Origin: Terriglobus sp. RCC_193
GTDB lineage: Bacteria; Acidobacteriota; Terriglobia; Terriglobales; Acidobacteriaceae
Reading direction: 5' to 3'
DNA: 64,000 nt
Assembly: GCF_041355105.1 (NCBI RefSeq)
Contig: NZ_JBFUPK010000001.1
Span: 248,001-312,000 of the forward strand
The stretch's first letter is position 1. Every line of letters begins with the position of its first letter. Shown piece by piece: positions 52,198-61,596 of the stretch. A model generated the notes under the pieces. That model saw only the letters and a program-made list of their open reading frames with translations, was not told the DNA's origin and did not search any database. The position numbers and the translations under genes were made by a program.

Positions 52198-52770
52198 CTA
52201 GCTGTTGTTGCATCCGTGCTGATAAACAATCGGCTTGCGCCACTCTTCCATGGTGGCGAAAAGGATGCAGGTGCGGCCTGTTTCCGTATCAACACGCCAG
52301 GTCAGGTTCCCCTGACGGTATACCTGATACTTGCCACTGCCGGTGAATGCCATGCCGTTGGTGGGGTTTGCAGAAATGCTGTCCGTTGCGGGTGCAGTGG
52401 CCATAGAAGTAACGCCGCCAGCCATCGGTGGCTGCACATTCGTTGTGGGCTGCACGATGTTGCGTTTGGTGGTGTCTGTGGGCGTCGTGACGATGCTGGA
52501 CGACGCAGACTTTGATTCATCTGTCAGTGCAGTTGTGTCGTCAAACCGGATGCTGCCATCACCTATCTGGCTCGCATGCCTGCGATAGGCATACCACGCC
52601 GCTGCAGCGATCAAAACGACAATGATGACGCCTACAAGCTTCTTACCCATATCGCTTCCAAGGTACCACCGTCGGGGTGGCGGTGCGTCATGGAAGTCGT
52701 CTGCGGCGGCCATCTCTTCCGAGTTGCCGCTTTCTAAAACAGGCTCTTCCGTGTAGGGCTGCATCGCCAT
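52198..52770 (-). CDS. Single-pass membrane protein of unknown function
   Basis: 190 aa. Acidic N-terminus, then one transmembrane helix (~45-65, LVGVIIVVLIAAAAWYAY), then a low-complexity Ser/Thr/Pro linker (~80-130). The C-terminal ~55 residues form a compact domain (FTGSGKYQVYRQGNLTWRVD, TGRTCILFATMEEW) with two cysteines (TCILF and HGCNN). No family recognised. It is divergent from the GT2 gene and convergent with the cys operon. Probably an envelope protein. Confidence 0.6.
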   Translation of the reverse strand: MAMQPYTEEPVLESGNSEEMAAADDFHDAPPPRRWYLGSDMGKKLVGVIIVVLIAAAAWYAYRRHASQIGDGSIRFDDTTALTDESKSASSSIVTTPTDTTKRNIVQPTTNVQPPMAGGVTSMATAPATDSISANPTNGMAFTGSGKYQVYRQGNLTWRVDTETGRTCILFATMEEWRKPIVYQHGCNNS

Positions 52771-52868
52771 CTCTCATCATCTTGTGGGTGAATAAGTTAC
52801 AAGTCGATGGGGAATTGCGGGGAGGAATCCGGGAAGGTTCCCTTTATGTACGGGCGTAGAATCGGGAT

Positions 52869-53846
52869 GTGTTCAAGTATTCCATCGTCGTCCCATTTCA
52901 CAATGAAGAAGAAAATGTAACTGCGCTCTATGACCAACTGAAAGAGGTTATGGAGCATGTGGGCGACAACTTCGAAGTCATCTTTGTGGATGATGGATCC
53001 CGCGATCGCACGTATCGCCTGCTGGAAGAGATTGCGGCGGTAGACAGCCGCGTGCTGGTCATCAAGCTGCGCCGTAACTTTGGCCAGACGTCTGCGCTGG
53101 CAGCAGGTTTCGACAATGCGAAGGGCGATTTCGTGATTGCCATGGACGGTGACCTGCAACACGATCCGCGCGAGATCCCAAACTTCCTGGCCAAACTGGA
53201 AGAGGGATACGACGTGGTGAGCGGGTGGCGTGCGCAGCGTGCGGACAATTTTGTGATGCGTCGCATCCCTTCACGCGCAGCAAACTGGCTGATGGCCAAA
53301 CTGAGCGGCGTGAACATCCACGACTTTGGAACGACATTTAAGGCATATCGCCGCGAAGTGATCCAGAGCATCCCGCTGTATGGGCAGATGCACCGTTTCA
53401 TTCCGGCGCTGGCATCGTGGTGGGGTGCGTCCATCTGCGAGATTCCTATTTCAAATCCGCCTCGTATTGCAGGGAAGAGCCACTACGGCATTACACGCAC
53501 CTTTCGCGTGTTTTTTGACCTGCTGACGATTCGCTTCTTATTGAAGTACATGACGCGGCCACTGCATTTTTTCGGCAGCTTTGGAACGATCAGCGCACTG
53601 ACAGGGATGGCGATTTCGTTCGCTTTGTTGCTGATGAAGCTTATCCGTGGCGGCCATGTTCTTCATCAGCATGGGCCGTGGTTCATTGTGGCTTCTGTGT
53701 TGATTCTGGCGGGTGTGCAGTTGATCGGGATTGGCTTGTTAGGTGAGCTTCAGGTGCGCCACTTCTACTCCGCGCAACACCGTGCTCCGTATGCCGTGGA
53801 GCGGATGGTTCGGATGCGCTCGTCGGAAGAGACAATGCTCTCGTAA
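52869..53846 (+). CDS. Family 2 glycosyltransferase, polyprenyl-phosphate type
   Basis: 325 aa, GTG start. GT-A domain (~1-230) with SIVVPFHNEEENV, VIFVDDGSRDRTY, RRNFGQTSALAAGFDNA and the DxD-containing MDGDLQHDP. Two C-terminal membrane helices (~235-300, FGTISALTGMAISFALLLM and VASVLILAGVQLIGIGLLG) give the DPM1/GtrB/ArnC-like layout, which transfers a sugar from a nucleotide to undecaprenyl phosphate on the cytoplasmic face. Sugar and pathway are unknown. Stands alone, followed by a strong terminator. Confidence 0.9.
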   Translation: MFKYSIVVPFHNEEENVTALYDQLKEVMEHVGDNFEVIFVDDGSRDRTYRLLEEIAAVDSRVLVIKLRRNFGQTSALAAGFDNAKGDFVIAMDGDLQHDPREIPNFLAKLEEGYDVVSGWRAQRADNFVMRRIPSRAANWLMAKLSGVNIHDFGTTFKAYRREVIQSIPLYGQMHRFIPALASWWGASICEIPISNPPRIAGKSHYGITRTFRVFFDLLTIRFLLKYMTRPLHFFGSFGTISALTGMAISFALLLMKLIRGGHVLHQHGPWFIVASVLILAGVQLIGIGLLGELQVRHFYSAQHRAPYAVERMVRMRSSEETMLS

Positions 53847-53860
53847 ACAAAATTCAAGAC

Positions 53861-53903
53861 AAAGGAAAACGTCCGCGAATGATTCGCGGACGTTTTCCTT
53901 TTT
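53861..53903. terminator. Strong bidirectional terminator
   Basis: AAGGAAAACGTCCGCGAAT (53862-53880) pairs perfectly with the mirror copy at 53882-53900, then TTT. It separates two convergent genes. Confidence 0.9.
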
Positions 53904-53918
53904 AGGCTGAGAACGATT

Positions 53919-56498
53919 TTAGAAGTTGAAAGAGATTTGTCCGGTAACGGTCCTTGGCGAAACATAGTGCGTCCCGCTGAAGGTGGACAGGAAGTTGTAC
54001 AGCGCAGTCTTGTTGGTGAGGTTGGTGGCCGTAATTGAGAGGTTTGTCTTGAGACGGTCCTTATGCATGACGTTGTCCCAGCCAAGCTGACCATCGAACA
54101 GGGTGCGCGGAGCAATGCGCGGCGGGTTCTTGTCGTCGTTCTCTGTTCCTGCGGCGGGAATCTTTACCAGTGGCGAGTACAGTTGGCCCGTAGGGCAGCT
54201 GGTGATGGGATTTGCCAGGGTCGCACGAACATTGCCGCAGGTGAGTTGAATCTGCTGCTGCTGGTCCGGTGTGAAACCCAGTGCGGTTTCGGGATCTGTC
54301 ACAGCACCAGCTACCAGGCCGCTTTCGTAGCGCCAGGTCAGGCCGAAGTAAGGTCCGTGTTTGTACTGGTATTGCAGGTTGGTGGACTGCTGGAAAGCCT
54401 GATCGTGATCGATGCGGAATACCGCGCTGGAGTTGATCGTGGGGTCGTTGGAGAGCACGCCGCCAACCTCAGGACCAAAGAAGCGGGAACGCGTATGTCC
54501 CAGCACTGAATACGCGGTTACGCCGTGGTAGGTCGGCATGGTGACTTTAATGCCGAAGCCGTCGATCTTTGACTTCTGCCACTGGATGGGGAAGGCCAGC
54601 GGCGAATTCAATACCACGTCAAAGTCAAAATCGCGGTCTGTGTACTTCCAGAAATACTCGCCGTTCACCACGAGGTAACGCCCAAAAGATTGTTCGAATC
54701 CAGCGTTGTATTGGTTACGTGAGGCGGGCTTCAGTGCGACATCCTGAAGCTGGTTGCCCGTCGTGCTCTGCAGACCACCAACGCCGGTGGTGCTGCTGAC
54801 GATCAGGTTCTCGTTGTACGGCGTAAGGAAGAACTGGCCCCAGCCGAGACGAAGGACAGTGCCGGTGGGATGCAGGTGATACGCGACGTTGACACGCGGC
54901 TCTACCTTGGAGCGGCGGCTGATGCCGTTATAGTTATCCGCGCGCAGCCCCAACTGCACGTTCCAGTCGTGCCAGAGGATGTTGTCGGAAACATATACCG
55001 CTTCCTGCTTGATGTCGGTATGACCGTGGAAGCGATAGATGGAGCCGCCGCGAGTCAGATCGTACGGTGCAAGGCCCGATGCATAGCTGTCATTCGCGGT
55101 GTAGTCATTACCCACACCGCATTGCGAAGGACTTGTGATGGAAGGATCCGTAACAGGATTGCCGTTGTCATCGAGGCATGGTGCATTGAATGTGGCATCG
55201 GTAACGCCAAGTCCAAAGCCTTCCGTGAGGAAGGTGTGATACCAGGTCGCACCGGCCTTCAGCGTGTGAATGCCCTTGCTCAGGGTGTAATCCGTGCGCA
55301 GGCCGGCGTTCTGCAGACGGCGCGACTGCGACAGTGTTACCGGTGTGTCGTCGAAGACGTCATTGCTGGGGTAGTAGTGGAAGTTGTCCTGCCGCAGGTA
55401 GGGGGAAACGGTGATCAGGCTGTTGGGGCTGATGGTGTGCGTCCAGCTTGGCGCAATGTTGAAGGAGATGATCTTCGCGCGCTGGTCCTGCGTGGGCTGG
55501 TCGTACTGATTCGGCTGCTGAAACCATGAACGAGAGAACGACAGATTTAATTGCAGCGCATCCACATCTGTGGGGTGATAATCGCTGCGGTTGAAGATGT
55601 TGATGCTGTTACCCACGTCATGCACTGGACGGTACTCCGGGCTGTCCAGATAACGACCGCTGCGGTAGCCGTCGATTGAAAGGAAGTCACCAAGAGATTT
55701 GCTGCCGAAGCCAACCGCTAAGGATGGCGTAACAGAACCGAAGGTGCCATAGCTAAGGCCAACGGTACCTGTGGGTTTAGTTAGGCCCAGGCCGGAACGT
55801 GTGGTGGTTTCCACGACGAGGCTGGTCTTATCACCATATTCCGCGGGCGCAATGCCGTTGATCACATTGACGGACTGGATGATGTTCGGCGAAGGCTGAT
55901 TGCCAAAGACGCGGCTTTGCTGATCGCTGATGGACTGGCCATCAATCGCGAAAGTGGTATCGGCGTGTTCACCGAGTGGATGGAAGAGTCCGTTTGAGTC
56001 GGATGCAATGCCCGGTGTGCTCAACGTGACGAGGCTGGACAGTGGCGATGATGTGCTGACCAGCGGCAGTTTCGTAAACAGGTCGCGGTCAATCGTGGTG
56101 GACTGTTGCGCTGAGGTGTTCAGTACATCATCTGACTCAACGGTGATTTCCTGGGAGGCAGCGCCTACCTTGAGGTGCAGATCCAGCTGCGTGGTATTGC
56201 CCGTGCGCACCTGAACGTCGTCTGTGGAATTGGAAAATCCCGGTGCAGAGACTTCCATGTGGTAACGGTTGAAGGGCAGATTCGTGAACGTGTAACGGCC
56301 TGTGGCATCGCTGGTGTCGGTGCGGCGGAGACCGCTGACCGGATTCGCGATGAGGACAGTAGCGCCCGGAATGGCCGCGCCGCTGGCATCTGTGACGATG
56401 CCGGTAACTGTACCAGCCGTGGATTGAGCAACAGCAGGAACACCGGAGACGATAGCGACCGGAAGGGAGAGCATGAGGGCAAATGGACCCATGCGCAT
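53919..56498 (-). CDS. TonB-dependent receptor, third copy, smaller type
   Basis: 859 aa. Signal peptide (MRMGPFALMLSLPVAIVSG..AVA-QS), carboxypeptidase-regulatory-like domain (GTVTGIVTDASGAAIPGATV ... GRYTFTNLPFNRYHMEV; ~25-110), plug (~120-240, DRDLFTKLPLVSTSSPLSSL, FAIDGQSISDQQSRVFGNQ, EYGDKTSLVVETTTRSGLG) and a barrel ending in Phe (GQISFNF). It is 300 residues shorter than the other two receptors in this window and has a more conventional plug, so it is probably not an Oar-type relative. The gene 91 bp upstream on the same strand encodes a small Cys-containing membrane protein; they likely form an operon. Metal or siderophore uptake is possible (inference). Confidence 0.9.
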   Translation of the reverse strand: MRMGPFALMLSLPVAIVSGVPAVAQSTAGTVTGIVTDASGAAIPGATVLIANPVSGLRRTDTSDATGRYTFTNLPFNRYHMEVSAPGFSNSTDDVQVRTGNTTQLDLHLKVGAASQEITVESDDVLNTSAQQSTTIDRDLFTKLPLVSTSSPLSSLVTLSTPGIASDSNGLFHPLGEHADTTFAIDGQSISDQQSRVFGNQPSPNIIQSVNVINGIAPAEYGDKTSLVVETTTRSGLGLTKPTGTVGLSYGTFGSVTPSLAVGFGSKSLGDFLSIDGYRSGRYLDSPEYRPVHDVGNSINIFNRSDYHPTDVDALQLNLSFSRSWFQQPNQYDQPTQDQRAKIISFNIAPSWTHTISPNSLITVSPYLRQDNFHYYPSNDVFDDTPVTLSQSRRLQNAGLRTDYTLSKGIHTLKAGATWYHTFLTEGFGLGVTDATFNAPCLDDNGNPVTDPSITSPSQCGVGNDYTANDSYASGLAPYDLTRGGSIYRFHGHTDIKQEAVYVSDNILWHDWNVQLGLRADNYNGISRRSKVEPRVNVAYHLHPTGTVLRLGWGQFFLTPYNENLIVSSTTGVGGLQSTTGNQLQDVALKPASRNQYNAGFEQSFGRYLVVNGEYFWKYTDRDFDFDVVLNSPLAFPIQWQKSKIDGFGIKVTMPTYHGVTAYSVLGHTRSRFFGPEVGGVLSNDPTINSSAVFRIDHDQAFQQSTNLQYQYKHGPYFGLTWRYESGLVAGAVTDPETALGFTPDQQQQIQLTCGNVRATLANPITSCPTGQLYSPLVKIPAAGTENDDKNPPRIAPRTLFDGQLGWDNVMHKDRLKTNLSITATNLTNKTALYNFLSTFSGTHYVSPRTVTGQISFNF

Positions 56499-56589
56499 GG
56501 AAAACTCCTCAAAATGTTGAAAGAAAATCAGCGTGAATGCTGCGTCAAGGCAGCAAAAGCGGCAGCGGTAAGCCGCCGGGCAACGCGAA

Positions 56590-56922
56590 TCAACGGGCTG
56601 GAGGAGGCCGCGAGAAAAGGCAAGGATGCCATCCGGTAACTATTCCGGAAAGCTGCAGCAGCACCGGTGGGCGCGGATGCGATTGTCGCGGCGCGGCGAG
56701 TATCAGAACCGCCATGACCACAATCGTGGTGATGGCTACGCAGAGGGCGCAGGTGTCTGGAGTGTCCGTGCCCAGCGACTGCAGAACGGGATGGCCGGAC
56801 GCTCCGATGGCACCTGCCAGCGGAGCCTTCAAGGCTTCCGAGTGGCCGAAGGCCGTATGGGCAGCGGAAAAGAGCAGAAGAAACAGGCACAGCACAGCAC
56901 ATGCGCGTTGAAAACGCGTCAT
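56590..56922 (-). CDS. Small Cys-containing membrane protein, possibly DUF2946-like
   Basis: About 110 aa from the ATG at 56922; an ATG pair at 56949-56952 is also possible. N-terminal helix (FQRACAVLCLFLLLFSAAHT), an extracytoplasmic loop with HSEALKAP, then the pair DTCALCVA directly before a second helix (ITTIVVMAVLILAA) and a Pro-rich tail. This resembles DUF2946-type proteins, which often accompany copper-related TonB receptors. Placed just before the receptor at 53919 on the same strand. Family call is tentative. Confidence 0.5.
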   Translation of the reverse strand: MTRFQRACAVLCLFLLLFSAAHTAFGHSEALKAPLAGAIGASGHPVLQSLGTDTPDTCALCVAITTIVVMAVLILAAPRQSHPRPPVLLQLSGIVTGWHPCLFSRPPPAR

Positions 56923-57037
56923 GCCGTTTGCGGTTTGTAACCCTGTCATCATCTTTGCGTGTTCTGATTGTAGATTACACAATCCGTTACGGCACCGATT
57001 CGCGCAACGCAACTTTCCGTCCAGTACACTCGACTCC

Positions 57038-58459
57038 ATGCTTGAGTCGGCTCTGTTCCGCCTGATGACCGTCGCCATCCTGATCCTGGCGAACGCGTTC
57101 TTCGTTGCGGCGGAGTTTGCCATTGTGTCCGTACGCGAAACGCGGCTGGAACACATGGTGCGCAGCGGTCGTATTGGCGCTGCTACGGCGCTGCGGCTGA
57201 AGCGGGAGATTGATGACTTTCTGGCGGCAAATCAGCTTGGCGTGACGCTCTGTTCGCTGGCGCTTGGCTATCTGGGCGAGAGCGCCGTGGCACAGGTGCT
57301 GGAACAGCTTTTTGGGCAGGCCACCTTTCTGCAGAGGTGGAAGGTGTTTGCGCTGCACGAGGCAGCCATCAGCCATGTTGTGGCGATTGTGCTTGCCTTT
57401 TCCATCATCACCTATCTGGAAGTGCTGCTCGGGGAACAGGTGCCGAAGTCGATTGCGCTGCAACGCAGTGAGCGGCTTGCGCTGGCCGTTGCCGGGCCGA
57501 TGGATGTTTTCATCCGCATGACGCTGCCTGCCGTGCGACTTCTGAAAGGATCGACAGCGCTGGTGCTGCGCGTATTCCGTATGCCGTTGCGCAGCGAAGG
57601 CGGCGAAGTCCATTCGCCAGAAGAGTTGAAGATGGTGGCCACGGCAACGCGGCGCAATGGCCTTCTGCCGGAGTTTCAGGAGCAGATGATTCATCACGCC
57701 ATCGACCTGAACCATGTGACGGTGCGCGAAATTATGACGCCACGTGGACGCATCGTCGCATTGCCTGCAGATATGCCGGTGGAGCTGGCATCGGCCCACA
57801 TTATTGAAGAACAGCACTCGCGCGTGCCGGTATACGACCCCGTGCTGGGGACGGAGCACATCATCGGTGTGGTGTACTCCAAGGACATTTCACGGCTCAT
57901 GCATTACCGTCGCGACAATCGTCTGCCTGCCGCCTTGCAAGCGCCTTCCGTACCACTGCGCAATGTGGTGCGCGATGTGATGGTGGTACCTGAGACAAAG
58001 CTCGCTGTCGAAGTCTTGCAGGAGTTCCAGCAACGTCGGCGACAGATTGCCATTGTGGTGGATGAGTTCGGTTCTACTGTGGGTCTGGTTACAGCCGAAG
58101 ATGTTCTGGAGCAGGTGGTGGGCGAACTGCAGGATGAGTTCGATGTCGCAGCGCGCAATCTTCCCACACCGGATCACCACGGCATCGTGGATCTGGACGG
58201 CACCGTGACACTGCGCGATCTGGCCACGCAACTGCATTGGCATTTTCCACGCGAGGCAGGTATCGAGACGCTAGCAGGCTTTATGTTGGCGCAACTTGGC
58301 CATCTACCCAAAACGGGTGAGGACGTGGTCTATGGTGGACGCATGTTTCGCGTAATGGAGATGAATGGCCGCCGCATCAGCCGCATCCGTGTGCAGACGA
58401 TGCCTGACGCGCCAAAGGAAGAGACTGAATCTGTGCAGGAAGAACGCAACGAGGCATGA
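57038..58459 (+). CDS. CNNM/CorC-type membrane protein (hemolysin-C family)
   Basis: 473 aa from the ATG at 57038; upstream in-frame codons to 56921 overlap the divergent gene. N-terminal CNNM (DUF21) domain with three to four helices (MTVAILILANAFFVAAEFAI; LGVTLCSLALGYLGESAVAQ; AIVLAFSIITYLEVLLGEQV), then two CBS domains (~210-330; VREIMTPRGRIVALPADMPV, RDVMVVPETKLAVEVLQEF), then a CorC_HlyC domain (~350-440, DLDGTVTLRDLATQLHWHF). The family is linked to magnesium or cobalt efflux. Its stop overlaps the start of a DppB-type permease (ATGA), an unusual pairing. Confidence 0.92.
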   Translation: MLESALFRLMTVAILILANAFFVAAEFAIVSVRETRLEHMVRSGRIGAATALRLKREIDDFLAANQLGVTLCSLALGYLGESAVAQVLEQLFGQATFLQRWKVFALHEAAISHVVAIVLAFSIITYLEVLLGEQVPKSIALQRSERLALAVAGPMDVFIRMTLPAVRLLKGSTALVLRVFRMPLRSEGGEVHSPEELKMVATATRRNGLLPEFQEQMIHHAIDLNHVTVREIMTPRGRIVALPADMPVELASAHIIEEQHSRVPVYDPVLGTEHIIGVVYSKDISRLMHYRRDNRLPAALQAPSVPLRNVVRDVMVVPETKLAVEVLQEFQQRRRQIAIVVDEFGSTVGLVTAEDVLEQVVGELQDEFDVAARNLPTPDHHGIVDLDGTVTLRDLATQLHWHFPREAGIETLAGFMLAQLGHLPKTGEDVVYGGRMFRVMEMNGRRISRIRVQTMPDAPKEETESVQEERNEA

Positions 58460-59406
58460 AATCTCTGTGGCCCATTGCAAAACGCGTGCTGCTCACCCTG
58501 CCGGTGCTGTGGATCATTGTGTCGTTAGTTTTCCTACTGATCCATCTGGTACCGGGCGACCCCGTGGCACAGATGATGGGGGAGGGCGCAAGCTCTACCG
58601 ATCTATCGGCTTTTCGCCACCAACTGGGACTCGACCTGCCGCTGCACACGCAGTATCTGCTGTATTGGAAGGGCGTTCTGCATGGTGATCTGGGGCGTTC
58701 GATTCGGCTGAAGGATTCGGTGACCACGTTGGTGCTGGCGCGTTATCCATATACGCTGCTCATGTCGCTGACGTCACTGCTGCTGGCCATTCTGCTTGCG
58801 GTTCCGGCGGGTGTTGGATCGGCATTGCATCGTGGCAAGGCCACCGATCGGATTCTTGGTGGCGTTTCTCTGGTTGGGTTGTCATTCCCAAACTTCGCAC
58901 TGGGACCAATTCTGATCCTGGTGTTTTCCATCGCGCTGGGATGGCTTCCGGTTTCCGGTGCGGGCACGGGGCCGCTGCTGGGGCCAAGTACGCTACTGCA
59001 TCTGATTCTGCCTTCGATTACGTTGGGCTTATCTTTGGCCGCCATTCTCACGCGTATGGTGCGCACTTCCATGCTGGAAGAACTGGGGCAGGATTACATC
59101 CGCACCGCACGCGCGAAAGGACTGCCGGAACAAACGGTCGTTTACAAACATGCGTTGCGTAATGCTCTTGTACCGGTGTTGACGGTGGTGGGATTGCAGT
59201 TTGGATCGCTGCTGGCGGGTGCCATTGTGACGGAGACGATCTTCTCCTGGCCCGGCATCGGACGTCTGACGCTTTCTGCTATATCGAACCGTGACTATGC
59301 GTTGGTGCAGGGATGCACGTTGACCATCGGCCTGACATATCTTGCGGCAAACCTACTCACCGATCTGCTCTATACGCTGGCTAATCCACGGTTGCGACGC
59401 TCATAG
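58456..59406 (+). CDS. DppB-type ABC transporter permease, isolated
   Basis: 316 aa, ATG overlapping the CorC-like stop. N-terminal helix and PGDPVAQMMGEG motif (RVLLTLPVLWIIVSLVFLLI, HLVPGDPV) are typical of the first permease of peptide/nickel transporters. The coupling helix EAA-type loop is present (DYIRTARAKGLPEQTVVYKH), followed by VVGLQFGSLLAGAIVTETIF and FSWPGIGRLT. Six membrane helices. The usual partners (DppC permease, ATPases, binding protein) are absent from the window: the next gene is an exported protein of unknown function. It either works with components encoded elsewhere or has a different role. Confidence 0.9.
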   Translation: MKSLWPIAKRVLLTLPVLWIIVSLVFLLIHLVPGDPVAQMMGEGASSTDLSAFRHQLGLDLPLHTQYLLYWKGVLHGDLGRSIRLKDSVTTLVLARYPYTLLMSLTSLLLAILLAVPAGVGSALHRGKATDRILGGVSLVGLSFPNFALGPILILVFSIALGWLPVSGAGTGPLLGPSTLLHLILPSITLGLSLAAILTRMVRTSMLEELGQDYIRTARAKGLPEQTVVYKHALRNALVPVLTVVGLQFGSLLAGAIVTETIFSWPGIGRLTLSAISNRDYALVQGCTLTIGLTYLAANLLTDLLYTLANPRLRRS

Positions 59407-59431
59407 GCAGAAGCGATAGACTCAACGACGT

Positions 59432-60082
59432 ATGCGCTCTTTTATTGCAGCCGCGACCGTGTTGTTGGTTCTCTCGTCTTCTCTTGCCGCGCAGCAGGCA
59501 AAACCGAAGAGTTCGCAGGATCTGAAGGGGTTCACCGTGCCGAATGAACCTGCCAATCTGCAGCCCGCGGCATCGGTCTTTCACGATTCGAAGTATCACG
59601 TTTCCTATCGTGTTCCGGCGGGGTGGGATACGGAACGCAAGGACGGCATCCTGTCTGACCTGGAGAAGGATGTTCGTAGTGCGAGCGGCAGCATGCAGGT
59701 GCGTGGTGTCTCTGCCATGAACTACAACCCCTATCCGCCAACAACCTTTTCCGGTGCACTGTTTTATTATTCCGTCCTGCCGAACGCCAATGCACAAAGC
59801 TGTAGCGCCCTGGCAACCACAGGAAAGCTAAAGCCCAAGCCGGATGTGACGATTGCAGGCATAGCATTCAAGCATGGGCAGGACCAGCATGGCGGCATGT
59901 GTACCGAGTCGCGCGATGAAGTTTTCACCACGTTAAAGGGCAACACATGTCTGCGCTTTGACCTGGTGGTAAACACTTTCTGTGCTGAGTCCAGCGGGGC
60001 GGTGGAGATGAACCCACAGCAGCTTGGCGATGTGAATACGCGGCTGGCAAACATCCTGGGATCGCTTCACATCGATTGGTAA
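59432..60082 (+). CDS. Exported protein of unknown function
   Basis: 216 aa with signal peptide MRSFIAAATVLLVLSSSLAA-QQ. The mature part is a single domain: FHDSKYHVSYRVPAGWDTER, FSGALFYYSVLPNANAQSCS, then GMCTESRDEV and LRFDLVVNTFCAESSG. Four cysteines could form disulfides. The start YRVPAGWD resembles PsbP/DUF1795-like lipoprotein domains, but I do not assign a family. It follows the permease by 25 bp and may share its transcript. Confidence 0.65.
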   Translation: MRSFIAAATVLLVLSSSLAAQQAKPKSSQDLKGFTVPNEPANLQPAASVFHDSKYHVSYRVPAGWDTERKDGILSDLEKDVRSASGSMQVRGVSAMNYNPYPPTTFSGALFYYSVLPNANAQSCSALATTGKLKPKPDVTIAGIAFKHGQDQHGGMCTESRDEVFTTLKGNTCLRFDLVVNTFCAESSGAVEMNPQQLGDVNTRLANILGSLHIDW

Positions 60083-60087
60083 GAGGA

Positions 60088-60576
60088 TTAACTATCCAGC
60101 GTGACAAACTCGACACGCGCATCGTTGCCGTCCAGATGAAGAATCGCCAATGAGACAGGCAGGCGAAAGCGTCGTGGACCGATGCTGCCGGGATTCAGAT
60201 ACAGCACACCATTACGTTCGTCCGCTGCGGGTTTGTGCGTGTGGCCGCTTACCACTATGCGCACTCCGGCCGCTTCAGGCTTGATATCCAGGTCGTGGAT
60301 GGAATGCACCATGTAAATGGATATGCCGCTGATTTCGACCAGGTCTGTGGCAGACAGCGCAGCGCATGGGCCGGTCGTGTCCACGTTTCCCCGGATCGCC
60401 GTAACGGGTGCAATAAGCGCAAGGCGGTGAAGGATATGGATATCGCCCACGTCACCCGCGTGCAGAATGCAGTCCACGCCTTCCAGCAGGAGAGGGACTT
60501 CCGGACGCAGGAGTCCGTGCGTATCAGAAATCACACCCACGCGAACCTTATCGTTCATGATTTCAGTGTCACGCAT
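60088..60576 (-). CDS. YfcE-type phosphodiesterase (calcineurin-like)
   Basis: 162 aa from the ATG at 60576, with GAAGG 6 bases upstream; an ATG at 60558 is also possible. Metallophosphoesterase motifs are in order: VISDTHGLLRPEV (D-x-H), ILHAGDVGD (G-D), IRGNVDTT (G-N-x-D variant of GNCD), VSGHTHKP (GH-x-H) and YLNPGSIGPRR. These ligate two metal ions. The YfcE/MJ0936 group cleaves simple phosphodiesters; the natural substrate is unknown. Single gene, convergent with the exported protein before it. Confidence 0.9.
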   Translation of the reverse strand: MRDTEIMNDKVRVGVISDTHGLLRPEVPLLLEGVDCILHAGDVGDIHILHRLALIAPVTAIRGNVDTTGPCAALSATDLVEISGISIYMVHSIHDLDIKPEAAGVRIVVSGHTHKPAADERNGVLYLNPGSIGPRRFRLPVSLAILHLDGNDARVEFVTLDS

Positions 60577-60654
60577 GGGTGGCCTTCGTGGTTATGACGA
60601 GTTAGGTTCGGCCCCTCGCCCTGCGGCTGCGGCAGACCCATAATCAATGATGCG

Positions 60655-61596
60655 ATGCAGCCGTCCACGACAAGCAGCCGCAACTCCCAGCTCCTGCGCG
60701 AATACATGACCATGCTGCGCGTGGAAAAGGGCCTGCGTCCGCTGACCTGCGAGGCGTATCTGCGTGATCTGGAACAGTTTTCCGAGCATCTGGAAGTGAC
60801 CGATGGCCTGCTTGCCTCGGCGAGGCGAGAAGACGTGGCGGCGTGGATGGAGCATCTGCGCACACATGACCGCACGGATCGCTCCATTGCACGCAAGTTG
60901 AGCTGTTTGCGCGGTTTCTATAAATGGATGCTGCTGGACAAGCGCATGAGCCACGACCCCACGGTGAACATCGAAGCGCCCAGCACGTGGAAAGTTCTGC
61001 CGAAATCGCTGGCGGAAGAGGATGTGTTCCGGATGCTGGAGATGACGGGTGTGGCAGCCCACCATCCGCAGGCTGATGCCCTTGCATTGCGCGATCATGC
61101 GCTGATGGAGTTGTTGTACGCGGGCGGTCTTCGCGCTGGTGAAATTGTTACGTTGCACGTAGAAGATCTGCATCTGGAGCAACAACGTGCGCAGGTGCGC
61201 GGTAAGGGCGATAAGGAACGCATCGTACCGCTTGGTGCGACTGCGTGCAGAGCATTAGAAGAGTATTTGCAACGTGGAAGGTCGCAGCTTGCAGCTAAGG
61301 GACTGCAGCGGACATTGTTTCTCTCAGTCCGTGGGAAACCGCTGACGACGCAGGTGGTGTGGTCGATAGTGAAATCCACCAACTCGCAGGCCAGCCCACA
61401 TAAACTGCGGCATAGCTGTGCCACGCACATGGTGGAGCACGGTGCCGATCTGCGCAGTGTGCAGACGTTGCTGGGGCACGCCGACATCAGCACCACGCAG
61501 GTCTACACACACCTTGCGCTTGGCCGCTTGAAAGAGGTGCATCGTCTGCACCATCCGCGCGCGCGCCGCCATGCTGTGGAGGCGCGTGTGTCATGA
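60655..61596 (+). CDS. xerD: Tyrosine recombinase XerD type
   Basis: 313 aa. N-terminal core-binding domain (~12-110, [20 protein letters not shown]) and catalytic domain with R160 (GGLRAGEIV), K185 (GKGDKER), H249-x-x-R252 ([11 protein letters not shown]), H275 ([11 protein letters not shown]) and nucleophile Y284 (QVYTHL). All six residues are intact. With XerC it resolves chromosome dimers at dif. Its stop overlaps the start of a second recombinase gene (ATGA). Which of the two is XerC or XerD by function is judged only from order and sequence feel; both could serve. Confidence 0.88.
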   Translation: MQPSTTSSRNSQLLREYMTMLRVEKGLRPLTCEAYLRDLEQFSEHLEVTDGLLASARREDVAAWMEHLRTHDRTDRSIARKLSCLRGFYKWMLLDKRMSHDPTVNIEAPSTWKVLPKSLAEEDVFRMLEMTGVAAHHPQADALALRDHALMELLYAGGLRAGEIVTLHVEDLHLEQQRAQVRGKGDKERIVPLGATACRALEEYLQRGRSQLAAKGLQRTLFLSVRGKPLTTQVVWSIVKSTNSQASPHKLRHSCATHMVEHGADLRSVQTLLGHADISTTQVYTHLALGRLKEVHRLHHPRARRHAVEARVS

